A stretch of DNA of 33,604 nt from Chloroflexota bacterium. Its GTDB lineage: Bacteria; Chloroflexota; Limnocylindria; Limnocylindrales; CSP1-4. Below are positions 25,805 through 33,449 of this stretch, piece after piece (position 1 is the first letter of the stretch; every line of letters starts with the position of its first letter). The position numbers and the translations under genes were made by a program. The DNA lies in NCBI GenBank assembly GCA_016875645.1, contig VGPE01000003.1, positions 1 to 33,604 of the forward strand. Direction: 5' to 3'. Under the pieces are notes generated by a model. The model was given only the letters and a program-made list of their open reading frames with translations, made no database searches and was not told the origin of the DNA.

Positions 25805-27025
25805 ATGGTGACCCACAGCCGGCAACCTTCGGCCGACGACCCCCGCGTCCTGCTGGACCAGGAAATCGGCGTCTTCGAGCCGGTCCCGCCGTATCCCCCG
25901 CGCACGGAGCGCGAAGCCGAGTTCTACACCCTCGGCGACGGCGAGATGTTCGTGAACATGGGCCCCCAGCACCCGTCCACCCACGGTGTGTTGCGGATCG
26001 TGCTCAAGCTCAACGGCGAGCAGGTGGTCGACCTGGATCCGGTGCTCGGCTACCTCCACCGCGGCGTCGAGAAGATCTGTGAGAACAGCGACTACCACCA
26101 CATCGTCAACCAGCTGGACCCGCTCGAGTACATCTCGTCGCTGTTCATGGAGTGGCCCTACGTCCAGGCCGCGGAGAAGCTCCTGGACCTGGAGGTCCCC
26201 CGCCGCGCCGAATACATCCGTGTCCTGTCGGGCGAGCTCAACCGCATCGCCAGTCACGCGCTGTTCATGGGCTGGTTCGCACTGGACCTCGGCGGGCTGA
26301 CGCCGATCCTGTGGAGCTTCATCGAGCGCGACGAGATCGTGGAGATGCTCGGCGCGCTGACCGGCGCCCGGATGCTCTTCAACTACTTCCGGATCGGCGG
26401 CGTGAACGGCGACCTGAACCACGAGTTCATGAGCCGCCTCGGGTCCTGGATGAGCCGCGCCGCGACGCAGATCGAAGCCAACACAAAGCTTCTCAACGAG
26501 AACGAGATCTTCGTCCGGCGGGCCCGCGGCCTCGGCCGGATGGACCGCGAGATGGCCCTCCGGATGTGCGTCACCGGGCCGAACCTGCGCGCGACCGGCG
26601 TCCCGTTCGACGTCCGGCGTGCCCACCCCTATTCCATCTACCCGGAGCTGGACTTCGACGTCCCGACCCGCACGGAAGGCGACTCGCTGGCGCGGTACCT
26701 GCTCCGGGTCGACGAGGTGAAGCAGAGCCTGCGCATCATCGACCAGTGCCTGCACCAGATGCCCGACGGGCCGATCATGGCCCGCATCCCACGCCTGATC
26801 CGGCCGCGCCCGGGGCGTGCCTACGGGGCGGTCGAAAGCCCGCGCGGCCAGTACACCATGTACATGATCAGCGACGGAACCGACCAGCCCTTCCGGCTGC
26901 GGATCCACGATCCATCGTTTGTGCATCTCGGGTCGGTCGGTCGCCTGGTGCCGGGCAACCTGGTCGCCGACACCATGGCCATCATGGCGAGCCTCGACCC
27001 GGTCATGGGCGGCGTCGACAAGTGA
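25805..27025 (+). CDS. nuoD: NADH-quinone oxidoreductase subunit D
   Basis: NuoD (406 residues) forms the quinone cavity with NuoB and NuoH. Family blocks are MGPQHPSTHGVLRIVLKLNG, LGYLHRGVEKICE (H85, R86), ELNRIASHALFMGWFALDLG, FNYFRIGGVNGDL, and the C-terminal DPVMGGVDK ending (usual D-x-x-x-G-x-x-DR, here K). R86 corresponds by motif to bovine R85, the residue methylated by NDUFAF7. The ATG at 25805 begins one base after the nuoC stop. A 127-bp gap, holding a palindromic repeat and a possible minicistron, separates it from nuoH. Confidence 0.96.
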   Translation: MVTHSRQPSADDPRVLLDQEIGVFEPVPPYPPRTEREAEFYTLGDGEMFVNMGPQHPSTHGVLRIVLKLNGEQVVDLDPVLGYLHRGVEKICENSDYHHIVNQLDPLEYISSLFMEWPYVQAAEKLLDLEVPRRAEYIRVLSGELNRIASHALFMGWFALDLGGLTPILWSFIERDEIVEMLGALTGARMLFNYFRIGGVNGDLNHEFMSRLGSWMSRAATQIEANTKLLNENEIFVRRARGLGRMDREMALRMCVTGPNLRATGVPFDVRRAHPYSIYPELDFDVPTRTEGDSLARYLLRVDEVKQSLRIIDQCLHQMPDGPIMARIPRLIRPRPGRAYGAVESPRGQYTMYMISDGTDQPFRLRIHDPSFVHLGSVGRLVPGNLVADTMAIMASLDPVMGGVDK

Positions 27026-27036
27026 ATGCGCCCGTG

Positions 27037-27156
27037 ATGCGGCCGATGGCGGCGTCGTCGCCTGCGCGCGCTCGCTCACGCCTCGGGCGCTTCGCGCCTC
27101 CGCTTGCGCTCGCCTCGCCTAACGGGCGAACGGTCAGTTCGGTGGCCGCTCGATGA
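27037..27156 (+). CDS. relay minicistron between nuoD and nuoH
   Basis: Directly after the nuoD TGA an ATG (27026) opens a 3-codon ORF. Its TGA shares a base with the ATG at 27037 (TGATG), which opens 39 codons and ends by overlapping the nuoH ATG (ATGA at 27153-27156). The product is Ala/Ser/Arg-rich and no domain is seen. The ORF runs through a palindromic repeat, so the peptide itself is probably not selected; the continuous reading may be. Confidence 0.35.
   Translation: MRPMAASSPARARSRLGRFAPPLALASPNGRTVSSVAAR
27069..27127. repeat. REP-like GC-rich palindromic element between nuoD and nuoH
   Basis: The stretch contains the perfect hairpin GGCGC-TTC-GCGCC (27086-27098) flanked by CTCGCTCACGCC and TCCGCTTGCGCTCGCC, with AACGGGC at 27121-27127. 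TCCGCTTGCG and AACGGGC recur together at 14186-14205 upstream of the NUDIX gene. The look is that of a dispersed intergenic palindrome, but only one partial second copy is in the window. Confidence 0.4.
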
Positions 27157-28493
27157 CCACCGTTTCGCGGGCGTGGGGCCGGCTGACGCTGCCCGGGAAG
27201 ATCTTCTTCACGGTCGTGCCGCTGCTGCTCGTGCTCGGGCTGGGCGGGCTGATCGCGATCATGCTGCTGGGGCCGCTCGTGCTCCAGATCCTCGGCGACA
27301 ACCTGCCGCTCGTGCGGTTCGTCATCGCTGCAACCGCGGTGCTGCTCGCCGCGATCCCGATCGCCTTCCTGAACATCTTCATGGAAATGAAGGTCATTGC
27401 CTTCATGAACCTGCGGATCGGCCCCGATCGGGTTGGTCCCTGGGGCACCCTCCTGTCGGTCGTCCACGGGCTCAAGGTGCTCGGCAAGGAAGACTTCACC
27501 CCGACCGGCGCCGACCGGACCATCTTCACCTTGGCGCCGGTGGTGGTCTTCCTGGGCACCGTGATGTCGTTCCTGGTCATCCCGTTTGCACCCGGGCTGT
27601 TTGGCCAGGACTTCAACATCGGGCTGCTGTACTTCTTCGCGGTCGGCGGCCTGACGGTGGTCGGGCTGATGATGGCCGGCTGGGCCAGCTTCAACAAGTA
27701 CTCGCTCCTGGGCGGGCTCCGCGCCGCGGCGCAGATCGTCTCGTACGAGATCCCGTTGACGCTTTCGGTCGTCGGCATCCTCATGCTGGCCGGCACGATG
27801 AGCCTCAACCAGATCGTGCTCAACCAGTCCGGCTCGTTCCTGGACTGGTACGTGTTCCAGCAGCCGCTGGGCGCATTGATCTTCCTGATCGCCATCACCG
27901 CCGAGGCCAATCGCGCCCCGTTCGACCTGACCGAAGCCGATTCGGAGATCGTGGCGGGCTTTGCAACCGAGTACTCGGGCATGCGCTTCGGCTTCCTGTT
28001 CTTCGCCGAGTACGTGAACATGTTCATCGTCTCGGCCCTCACCGTGACGCTGTTCTTCGGCGGCTGGAACGCGCCGTTCGACTGGCCGTTCCCGATCAGC
28101 GCGAACCTCGATCCGGCGAGCCTCGGAATCGGGCTGCTGATCCTGGTGGCGGTGGTCCCCCTGATCGGAACCCTCGCGCTGGCAGCGCCGTTCTGGCTCA
28201 TGCGCAGCTCCATGCCCACCTGGCAGGCACTCGTGATCGGGTTCGTGCTGTTCAACGTGCTGGCGGTCGCGGCGGTCCTCGGCTGGGCCTTCGTCAGCTG
28301 GGAGTGGGTCGTCGGATTGCTCTGGTCTATGATCAAGGCCTACGGGTTCGTGTTCTTCTTCGTCTGGCTGCGCGGTACGCTGCCCCGCGTCCGGATCGAT
28401 CAGCTGATGAATTTCGCGTGGAAGTGGCTGCTGCCCGCGGCGCTTCTGAACCTGTTCGTGACAGCGCTCGCGATCATCGTGCTGGGCCGCTGA
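27153..28493 (+). CDS. nuoH: NADH-quinone oxidoreductase subunit H
   Basis: NuoH (446 residues, eight or nine helices) links the quinone cavity to the proton channels. It has the loop NLRIGPDRVGPWGTLLSVVHGLKVLGKEDFTPTGADR and the strongly conserved block AEANRAPFDLTEADSEIVAGFATEYSG, rich in acidic residues near the quinone entry, followed by RFGFLFFAEY. The usual Asp of the ADGxK segment is His here (VVHGLK). The length is at the upper end of the family because of a longer N-terminus. The ATG at 27153 overlaps the end of a minicistron. The stop overlaps the ATG of another (TGATG). Confidence 0.96.
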   Translation: MTTVSRAWGRLTLPGKIFFTVVPLLLVLGLGGLIAIMLLGPLVLQILGDNLPLVRFVIAATAVLLAAIPIAFLNIFMEMKVIAFMNLRIGPDRVGPWGTLLSVVHGLKVLGKEDFTPTGADRTIFTLAPVVVFLGTVMSFLVIPFAPGLFGQDFNIGLLYFFAVGGLTVVGLMMAGWASFNKYSLLGGLRAAAQIVSYEIPLTLSVVGILMLAGTMSLNQIVLNQSGSFLDWYVFQQPLGALIFLIAITAEANRAPFDLTEADSEIVAGFATEYSGMRFGFLFFAEYVNMFIVSALTVTLFFGGWNAPFDWPFPISANLDPASLGIGLLILVAVVPLIGTLALAAPFWLMRSSMPTWQALVIGFVLFNVLAVAAVLGWAFVSWEWVVGLLWSMIKAYGFVFFFVWLRGTLPRVRIDQLMNFAWKWLLPAALLNLFVTALAIIVLGR

Positions 28494-28543
28494 TGACCCG
28501 CACGGCCAGCATCGCAACGAGCACTCGGAGCGTTCCTCGATGA
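28493..28543 (+). CDS. 16-codon relay minicistron between nuoH and nuoI/E
   Basis: The ATG at 28493 shares one base with the nuoH TGA (TGATG). The 16 codons (MTRTASIATSTRSVPR) end in a TGA that overlaps the next gene's ATG (ATGA at 28540-28543). It fills the whole gap between the two genes. A second 16-codon ORF with the same junctions lies between nuoF and the nuoG-like gene. Translational coupling is the likely role. Confidence 0.5.
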   Translation: MTRTASIATSTRSVPR

Positions 28544-29373
28544 GCTTGCTGTCGGGCCTGGTGCCCGGTCTGGGCCTGGCGAAGGGCATGGCGCTGGGCC
28601 TCGTGCGCTTCTTCCAGCCCAAGGCCACGATCATGTACCCGGAGGCGGCGCCGGACGTCAGCCCGCGCTTCCGCGGCCGGCTGCAACTGCTGTACGACGA
28701 GTGGGGCACGCTCAAGTGCGAGACGTGCTTCCAGTGCGCCCAGGCCTGCCCGATCGAGTGCATCGACATGGGTGGCATCGACACCAAGGGCCGCTTCCAC
28801 GTCCACTGGGGCCCGCCCGAGACCTACGGCGAGCGACGCGAGGAATCTGCGCTGCGGCGCTCCGGCCGCCCGGTGCCCGACCGCGAGTACGAGCACTTCG
28901 AGCCGATTGATATGAGGGCGGTGGACGAGGCCCTCGCGCGCTACGACTACGACCCAAAGGAGATGCTGCGCATCCTGGAGGCCACGGACGCGGCGTACGG
29001 CTACCTGCCGGTCGCAGCGCTCAAGCGGATCAGCGACGCGACCGGCGCGTGGTACGCGATGCTCTACGGCACGGCGTCCTATTACCGCCATCTGCGCTTC
29101 GATCCGCCGGTTCGAGTCGTCGCGGTCTGTCGCTGCACGAGCTGCCTGATGGCCGGCGGCGGGCGTGTGCTCGAGGTGCTCGAAGCCTCGCTCGGAACCG
29201 AGATCGGGTCAGTGCCGACACATGGTGGTATCCGCATCGAACAGCTGGCGAGCCACATCCCCGGCGCGACCGCACCGCTCGTCACGTTCGACGGGACCAC
29301 CCAGGTGGGGCTCACCGTGGAGTCCGCTGCAGCCTGGGCGCGGACACTCTCGGGCATCGGCGCCAGGGTTTGA
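28540..29373 (+). CDS. fused NuoI N-half / NuoE-like complex I subunit
   Basis: The 277-residue protein joins two complex I families. Residues 1-75 match the start of NuoI: the helix GLVPGLGLAKGMALGLVRFF, QPKATIMYPE, SPRFRGRLQLLYDEWG, and one [4Fe-4S] motif CETCFQCAQACP (C60, C63, C66, C70). The second NuoI cluster is absent. After a charged linker, residues 125-277 match NuoE: VDEALARYDYDPKEMLRILE, YGYLPVAALKRI, and AMLYGTASYYRHLRF. There the first cysteine pair is kept (C197, C202; C199 is extra) but the second pair (usual CLGAC) is missing. An intact [2Fe-2S] N1a cluster is therefore unlikely. It sits between nuoH and nuoF, where nuoI or nuoE would be. The ATG overlaps a minicistron stop. 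A sequencing frameshift is unlikely because the frame stays open and domain order is clean. Confidence 0.8.
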   Translation: MSLLSGLVPGLGLAKGMALGLVRFFQPKATIMYPEAAPDVSPRFRGRLQLLYDEWGTLKCETCFQCAQACPIECIDMGGIDTKGRFHVHWGPPETYGERREESALRRSGRPVPDREYEHFEPIDMRAVDEALARYDYDPKEMLRILEATDAAYGYLPVAALKRISDATGAWYAMLYGTASYYRHLRFDPPVRVVAVCRCTSCLMAGGGRVLEVLEASLGTEIGSVPTHGGIRIEQLASHIPGATAPLVTFDGTTQVGLTVESAAAWARTLSGIGARV

Positions 29374-29377
29374 CCGG

Positions 29378-30727
29378 ATGACCCGATTGCTCGCCACTCC
29401 CGCCGAGTGGCCGCGGATCCTGCTCGCCCGCGCCGAACGGGACATCTCCGTCCCTGACCTGGCACCAGAGACGGGCCCCGACCTCGAGCGGGCCTTCACC
29501 CTCGGCGCGTTCGAGGGATTGCGACTCGCCATTGACGAGCTCGGGCCTGAGGGCGTCATCGGCGAGGTCGAGCGGGCGAACCTTCGGGGCCGCGGCGGCG
29601 CGGGGCACCCGGCGGCGGCCAAGTGGCGAGCGGCACGGGCCCAGGAGAGCAGCCGCCGGTTCGTCGTCGCGAACGGCTACGGCGCCGATCCCGCGTCGTT
29701 CACCGACATGATCCTGATGGAACGCGACCCCTGGGCCATTCTCGAAGGCATCGCGATCGTCGCCTACACGATCCGGGCGACCGAGGCGGTGATCGCGATC
29801 CGGGCCGAGTACACCGAGGCCATCCGCCGGCTCGACGAGGCCATCCTCGCCGCCGAGGAGGCCGGCTTCCTGGGCACCGACATCCTGGAGTCGGGCGTCA
29901 ACCTCACGGTCACGGTCCGGGTGGTGCAGGGTGCATACATGCTGGGCGAGGAGACCGTCCTGCTCAAGGCCCTCGAGGGCAAGCGCGGCCAGCCCGAGCA
30001 GCGGCCGCCCTACCCCGCGGCGCGCGGGCTCTTCGGCCAGCCGACGGTGGTCCACAACGTCGCGACTCTCGCCGCCGTGCCGTGGATCATCGCCAACGGC
30101 GCCGCAGCGTTCGCGGCCATCGGCTCGCCCGACGCACCGGGTACTGCTTTGGTCCAGGTCCGCGGCCTTGAAACGGAGGGCATCGCGGAGGTCCCGACGG
30201 GCACCCCGCTGCGCGAGATCGTTGGCCTAACGGCCGCGTTCGGCGGCGGCCGGAAGATCAAGGCGGTCCTCGTCGGCGGGCCGTCCGGCGGCCTGCTACC
30301 GGCCGACCTGCTCGACACCCCATATGCGTTCGAGGCGCTGCGGTCCGTCGGCGGCCATATCGGCTCGGGCTCCGTGGTCGTGGCCGACGAGCGCGCCTGT
30401 GTCGTGGACCTCGCCCGCCTCCTCACCCGGTTCTGCGCGGATGAAGCGTGCGGCAAGACAATCCCGTGCCGGATCGGCCTCAGACGCCTGGCGGAGATCG
30501 CCGAGCGCGCCACGAACGGCCACCCGCGGCCCACCGACGCCCAACTCATCAGCGACCTCTGCCACGATGTCTCCGAATCCGGGCTGTGCGACCACGAGCG
30601 CCTTGCGACCCTTCCGCTGACGACCGGGATGCGATACTTCCGCTCCGAACTCGACGATCACCTGCTCCGCGGGACGTGCCCTGCCGGCGTCTGCCGGCCG
30701 ATCGCCGTGAGCGGAGCGGCGCACTGA
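29378..30727 (+). CDS. nuoF: NuoF-like subunit with altered NADH and N3 sites
   Basis: NuoF (449 residues) normally binds FMN, NADH and [4Fe-4S] cluster N3. Kept motifs are LRGRGGAGHP (residues 69-78), AYMLGEETVLLKALEGKRG and GQPTVVHNVATLA. Changed motifs are important. The usual NADExEPG nucleotide loop reads NGYGADPASF here, losing the acidic residues that contact NADH. GAGAYICGEE is QGAYMLGEE. The cluster motif SCGxCxPCR is ACGKTIPCR (C358, T361, C364), so one of three clustered cysteines is gone. Two later cysteines occur in SDLCHDVSESGLC. FMN binding may remain; NADH oxidation at this site is doubtful. The ATG at 29378 follows the previous stop by four bases. Confidence 0.85.
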   Translation: MTRLLATPAEWPRILLARAERDISVPDLAPETGPDLERAFTLGAFEGLRLAIDELGPEGVIGEVERANLRGRGGAGHPAAAKWRAARAQESSRRFVVANGYGADPASFTDMILMERDPWAILEGIAIVAYTIRATEAVIAIRAEYTEAIRRLDEAILAAEEAGFLGTDILESGVNLTVTVRVVQGAYMLGEETVLLKALEGKRGQPEQRPPYPAARGLFGQPTVVHNVATLAAVPWIIANGAAAFAAIGSPDAPGTALVQVRGLETEGIAEVPTGTPLREIVGLTAAFGGGRKIKAVLVGGPSGGLLPADLLDTPYAFEALRSVGGHIGSGSVVVADERACVVDLARLLTRFCADEACGKTIPCRIGLRRLAEIAERATNGHPRPTDAQLISDLCHDVSESGLCDHERLATLPLTTGMRYFRSELDDHLLRGTCPAGVCRPIAVSGAAH

Positions 30728-30777
30728 TGACACTCTCGTCCCTCGCCCGCATCACCCACGCCCGCGAGATCCGATGA
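30727..30777 (+). CDS. 16-codon relay minicistron between nuoF and nuoG-like gene
   Basis: The ATG at 30727 shares one base with the nuoF TGA (TGATG). The 16 codons (MTLSSLARITHAREIR) end in a TGA overlapping the next ATG (ATGA at 30774-30777). Length and both junctions equal those of the ORF at 28493-28543, though the peptides are not clearly alike. Confidence 0.5.
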   Translation: MTLSSLARITHAREIR

Positions 30778-33371
30778 CCGACCTGATCGTCCGCCCGGAC
30801 GCCGACGCCACCGCCCTCGCCGAGACGCTGCTCACGATCCAGGCGCCGCAGCGCCCGGTGGCAACGCCGCGCATCCGGATCGAAGTGGACGGTCGCGTCG
30901 TGGAGGGATTCGAGGGCCAGACGATCCTCGAGGTCTGCCGCGACAACGGCATCGAGATCCCGACGCTCTGCTACGAGCCCAAGCTGCCGGGCTTCGGCGC
31001 CTGCCGGATGTGCGTCGTCGAGGTCGAGGGCGAGGACCACCCGCCGATTTCCTGTTCACGCTCGGCTGAGGCGGGCATGAAGGTCCAGACCCAGACCGAG
31101 GAGATGCGCCGGCTGCGCAGAACCAACCTCGAGCTGATCTTCAGCGACCACAACGCGTACTGCCTGCCGCCGTGCCAGAACAAGTGCCCGAGTCACATCG
31201 ACATCCCGGGCTTCCTCAAGATGAACGCCGAGACGAACTGGCGGGAATCCACGCGGATCTTCAAGCGCACGATCCCCTTCCCGTCGGTCCTCGGCCGGGT
31301 CTGCCCTGCCCCGTGCGAGGAGCACTGCCGGCGCGACGAGGTGGACGAGGCGATCGCGATCCGCGACTCGCACCGCTACGCCGGCGACCAGGTGCTCAAG
31401 CAGATGAACGACCAGGGCATCGACCCGCCCGTCCCGTTCGAGCTGCGCGAGAAGAGCGGGCGCCGGGTGGCGGTGATCGGATCCGGGCCCGCGGGCGCTG
31501 CCGCGGCGTACTACCTGCTCATCGTCGGCCACGACGTGACGATCTTCGAGCGTGACGCGGCTCCGGGCGGCATGCTCCGCTACGGCATCCCCCAGTACCG
31601 CCTGCCCAAGGTCGAGGTGCTCGAGGGCGAGTACGAGAGCATCACCCGCCTCGGCGGCCGCTTCGTGTGCAACCAGGGCCTGGGTCGCGACTTCACGCTC
31701 GACGACCTCCAGAACCAGGGCTACGACGCGGTCCTCGTCGCGATCGGGTGCTACGACACCAATAAGCTCGGGATCCCGGGTGAGGACGCCGACGGCGTCA
31801 TCGACGGACTCGAGTACCTGCGGACCGCGACGCTCGGCCTGGAGTACCCGGGCCACAAGGGCAGCCGGGTGGTCGTGATCGGCGGCGGCTTCACCTCGAT
31901 GGACTGCACGCGCACGTCCGTGCGCCAGGGTGCCGCCGACGTGACCCTCGTTTACCGGCGCGACATGAAGGACATGCCGGCGTCGAACGAGGTCCACGAG
32001 GCGATCGAGGAAGGCGCGACGGCGATCTTCCAGGCCGGCCCGGTCCGGGTCGTCACCGACGCGAATAACAAGGTGACCGGCGTTGAGTTCATCCGGATGC
32101 GCCTGGGCGAGCCCGACGCATCCGGCCGGCGACGCCCGGAACCGGCGGCCGGCACCGAGTTCACGCTGCCCTGCGACCGGGTGCTGCTGGCGATCGGCCA
32201 GGGCCCCGACCTGTCGTGGATCGGGCCCGGCAGCGAGGGCCCCAAGCCGAATCGCCAGCGCCGTCTGGCGGCTGACGCAGTCACCTTCGCCACCGGGCGG
32301 CCCGGCGTGTTCGGGACCGGCGACGTCCGCATCGGGTCCGCAACGGTCGTGGAAGCCGTCGCCGAGGGTCGGCGGGCCGCCTACGCGGCGGACGCCTACG
32401 TGCGCGGGATGGACCTCGATGCGATCCGGACGCGCCAGACCCTGGCCGAGCCGAAGCCGGAGTTCCTCTCGATCGTGCCGTTCACGAGCGAGGCCAAGGA
32501 GCCGCGCTACCGCATGACGGCCATGGAGCCCGAGGCGCGCAACACCAACTACATCGAGTACGAGATCCCGTATACCCGCGAGGCGGCCGTCGCCGAGTCC
32601 ACGCGCTGTCTCCAGTGCACGTGCGAGGCGATCGGGTTCTGCGACCTGCGGCGCCTGGGGATCGAGTACGGCACGACACTGCGCACCCTGGAGCCGCAGC
32701 ATCACAGTGGGGCGGGCCATCGCTCGGTGACCGAGAACCGGTTCACAGGCACCAATCACGACTACCTTCGCGACGACAGCCACGCCTTCATCCTGCGCGA
32801 GCCCTCGCGCTGCATCGACTGCGGACGCTGCGCCAACGTCTGTGCGGAGGTCGTTGGGGCCGCCTGCTACGACTTCATGCGGATCGGCTTCGACACGCTC
32901 GTGACGACGCCGCTCGACATGAGCCTCAACGACACCCCGTGCGTGTCCTGCGGCCGCTGTGCGGAGACGTGCCCGACCGGCGCCCTCATGCCCAAGCCCC
33001 GCGTCCTGCAGAAGTACGAGGTGGACGAGAGCCGCTGCATCCTGTGCGGCATCTGCGTGGATGCCTGCCCGTACGACGCGCTGCGCGACAGCACCGAGCT
33101 CGAGCTTGCGCACGACAGCCGTGTGCAGCCGATGATCGACCTGCTGGCGTATTCAGCCACGGCACGCGACACCGAGGTCAGCTACATCCGACGCGAGCGC
33201 GACTGGGCCGAACGGGCCATGGCCGAGGGCCGCCTGCTCGATCCCGGCCGCCTCCTGCCCGTCCTGCCCGCAACGATCGGTGCGCGCGTTCCCGGCGCCG
33301 GTGGCGAGGGCAACGGTCACGGCCATGGCAACGGCCACGGCTCGGCGTCACTGCCTGCCCATCACAAGTAA
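30774..33371 (+). CDS. NuoG-N / GltD-like flavoprotein / ferredoxin fusion
   Basis: This 865-residue redox protein stands where nuoG is expected. Domains in order: a [2Fe-2S] ferredoxin with C66, C77, C80, C94 as in NuoG; a GltD/NfnB-type [4Fe-4S] domain (C130, C134, C138; GRVCPAPCEEHC at 174-185); an FAD site VIGSGPAG (236-241); an NAD(P)H site VVVIGGGFTSMDC (370-372); and CLQCTC (612-617). Then comes a NuoG/FdhA-type double cluster, CIDCGRCANVC (680-690) and CVSCGRCAETCPTGAL (723-738). Last is CILCGICVDACPYDAL (755-770) followed by ELELAHDSR, which matches the second half of NuoI. The molybdopterin-like domain of NuoG and its His-Cys N5 motif are absent. A Gly/His/Asn-rich tail ends the protein. 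It may accept electrons from NAD(P)H through FAD and pass them to the complex I chain. The donor is not known. Confidence 0.85.
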   Translation: MTDLIVRPDADATALAETLLTIQAPQRPVATPRIRIEVDGRVVEGFEGQTILEVCRDNGIEIPTLCYEPKLPGFGACRMCVVEVEGEDHPPISCSRSAEAGMKVQTQTEEMRRLRRTNLELIFSDHNAYCLPPCQNKCPSHIDIPGFLKMNAETNWRESTRIFKRTIPFPSVLGRVCPAPCEEHCRRDEVDEAIAIRDSHRYAGDQVLKQMNDQGIDPPVPFELREKSGRRVAVIGSGPAGAAAAYYLLIVGHDVTIFERDAAPGGMLRYGIPQYRLPKVEVLEGEYESITRLGGRFVCNQGLGRDFTLDDLQNQGYDAVLVAIGCYDTNKLGIPGEDADGVIDGLEYLRTATLGLEYPGHKGSRVVVIGGGFTSMDCTRTSVRQGAADVTLVYRRDMKDMPASNEVHEAIEEGATAIFQAGPVRVVTDANNKVTGVEFIRMRLGEPDASGRRRPEPAAGTEFTLPCDRVLLAIGQGPDLSWIGPGSEGPKPNRQRRLAADAVTFATGRPGVFGTGDVRIGSATVVEAVAEGRRAAYAADAYVRGMDLDAIRTRQTLAEPKPEFLSIVPFTSEAKEPRYRMTAMEPEARNTNYIEYEIPYTREAAVAESTRCLQCTCEAIGFCDLRRLGIEYGTTLRTLEPQHHSGAGHRSVTENRFTGTNHDYLRDDSHAFILREPSRCIDCGRCANVCAEVVGAACYDFMRIGFDTLVTTPLDMSLNDTPCVSCGRCAETCPTGALMPKPRVLQKYEVDESRCILCGICVDACPYDALRDSTELELAHDSRVQPMIDLLAYSATARDTEVSYIRRERDWAERAMAEGRLLDPGRLLPVLPATIGARVPGAGGEGNGHGHGNGHGSASLPAHHK

Positions 33372-33449
33372 CGGTCGAAGAGGGACTGGCCCGGGTCGGC
33401 TCGCAGGCCGGTCGCGGGTGCTGCCAGTCAAGGGAGCCAGAGGGAGTTC

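Noticed and set aside
28540..29373. Frameshift or assembly error as the cause of the NuoI/NuoE fusion
   Set aside because: The frame is continuous, the linker is ordinary protein-like sequence, and the missing NuoI half is found intact at the end of another gene. It is not a simple indel.
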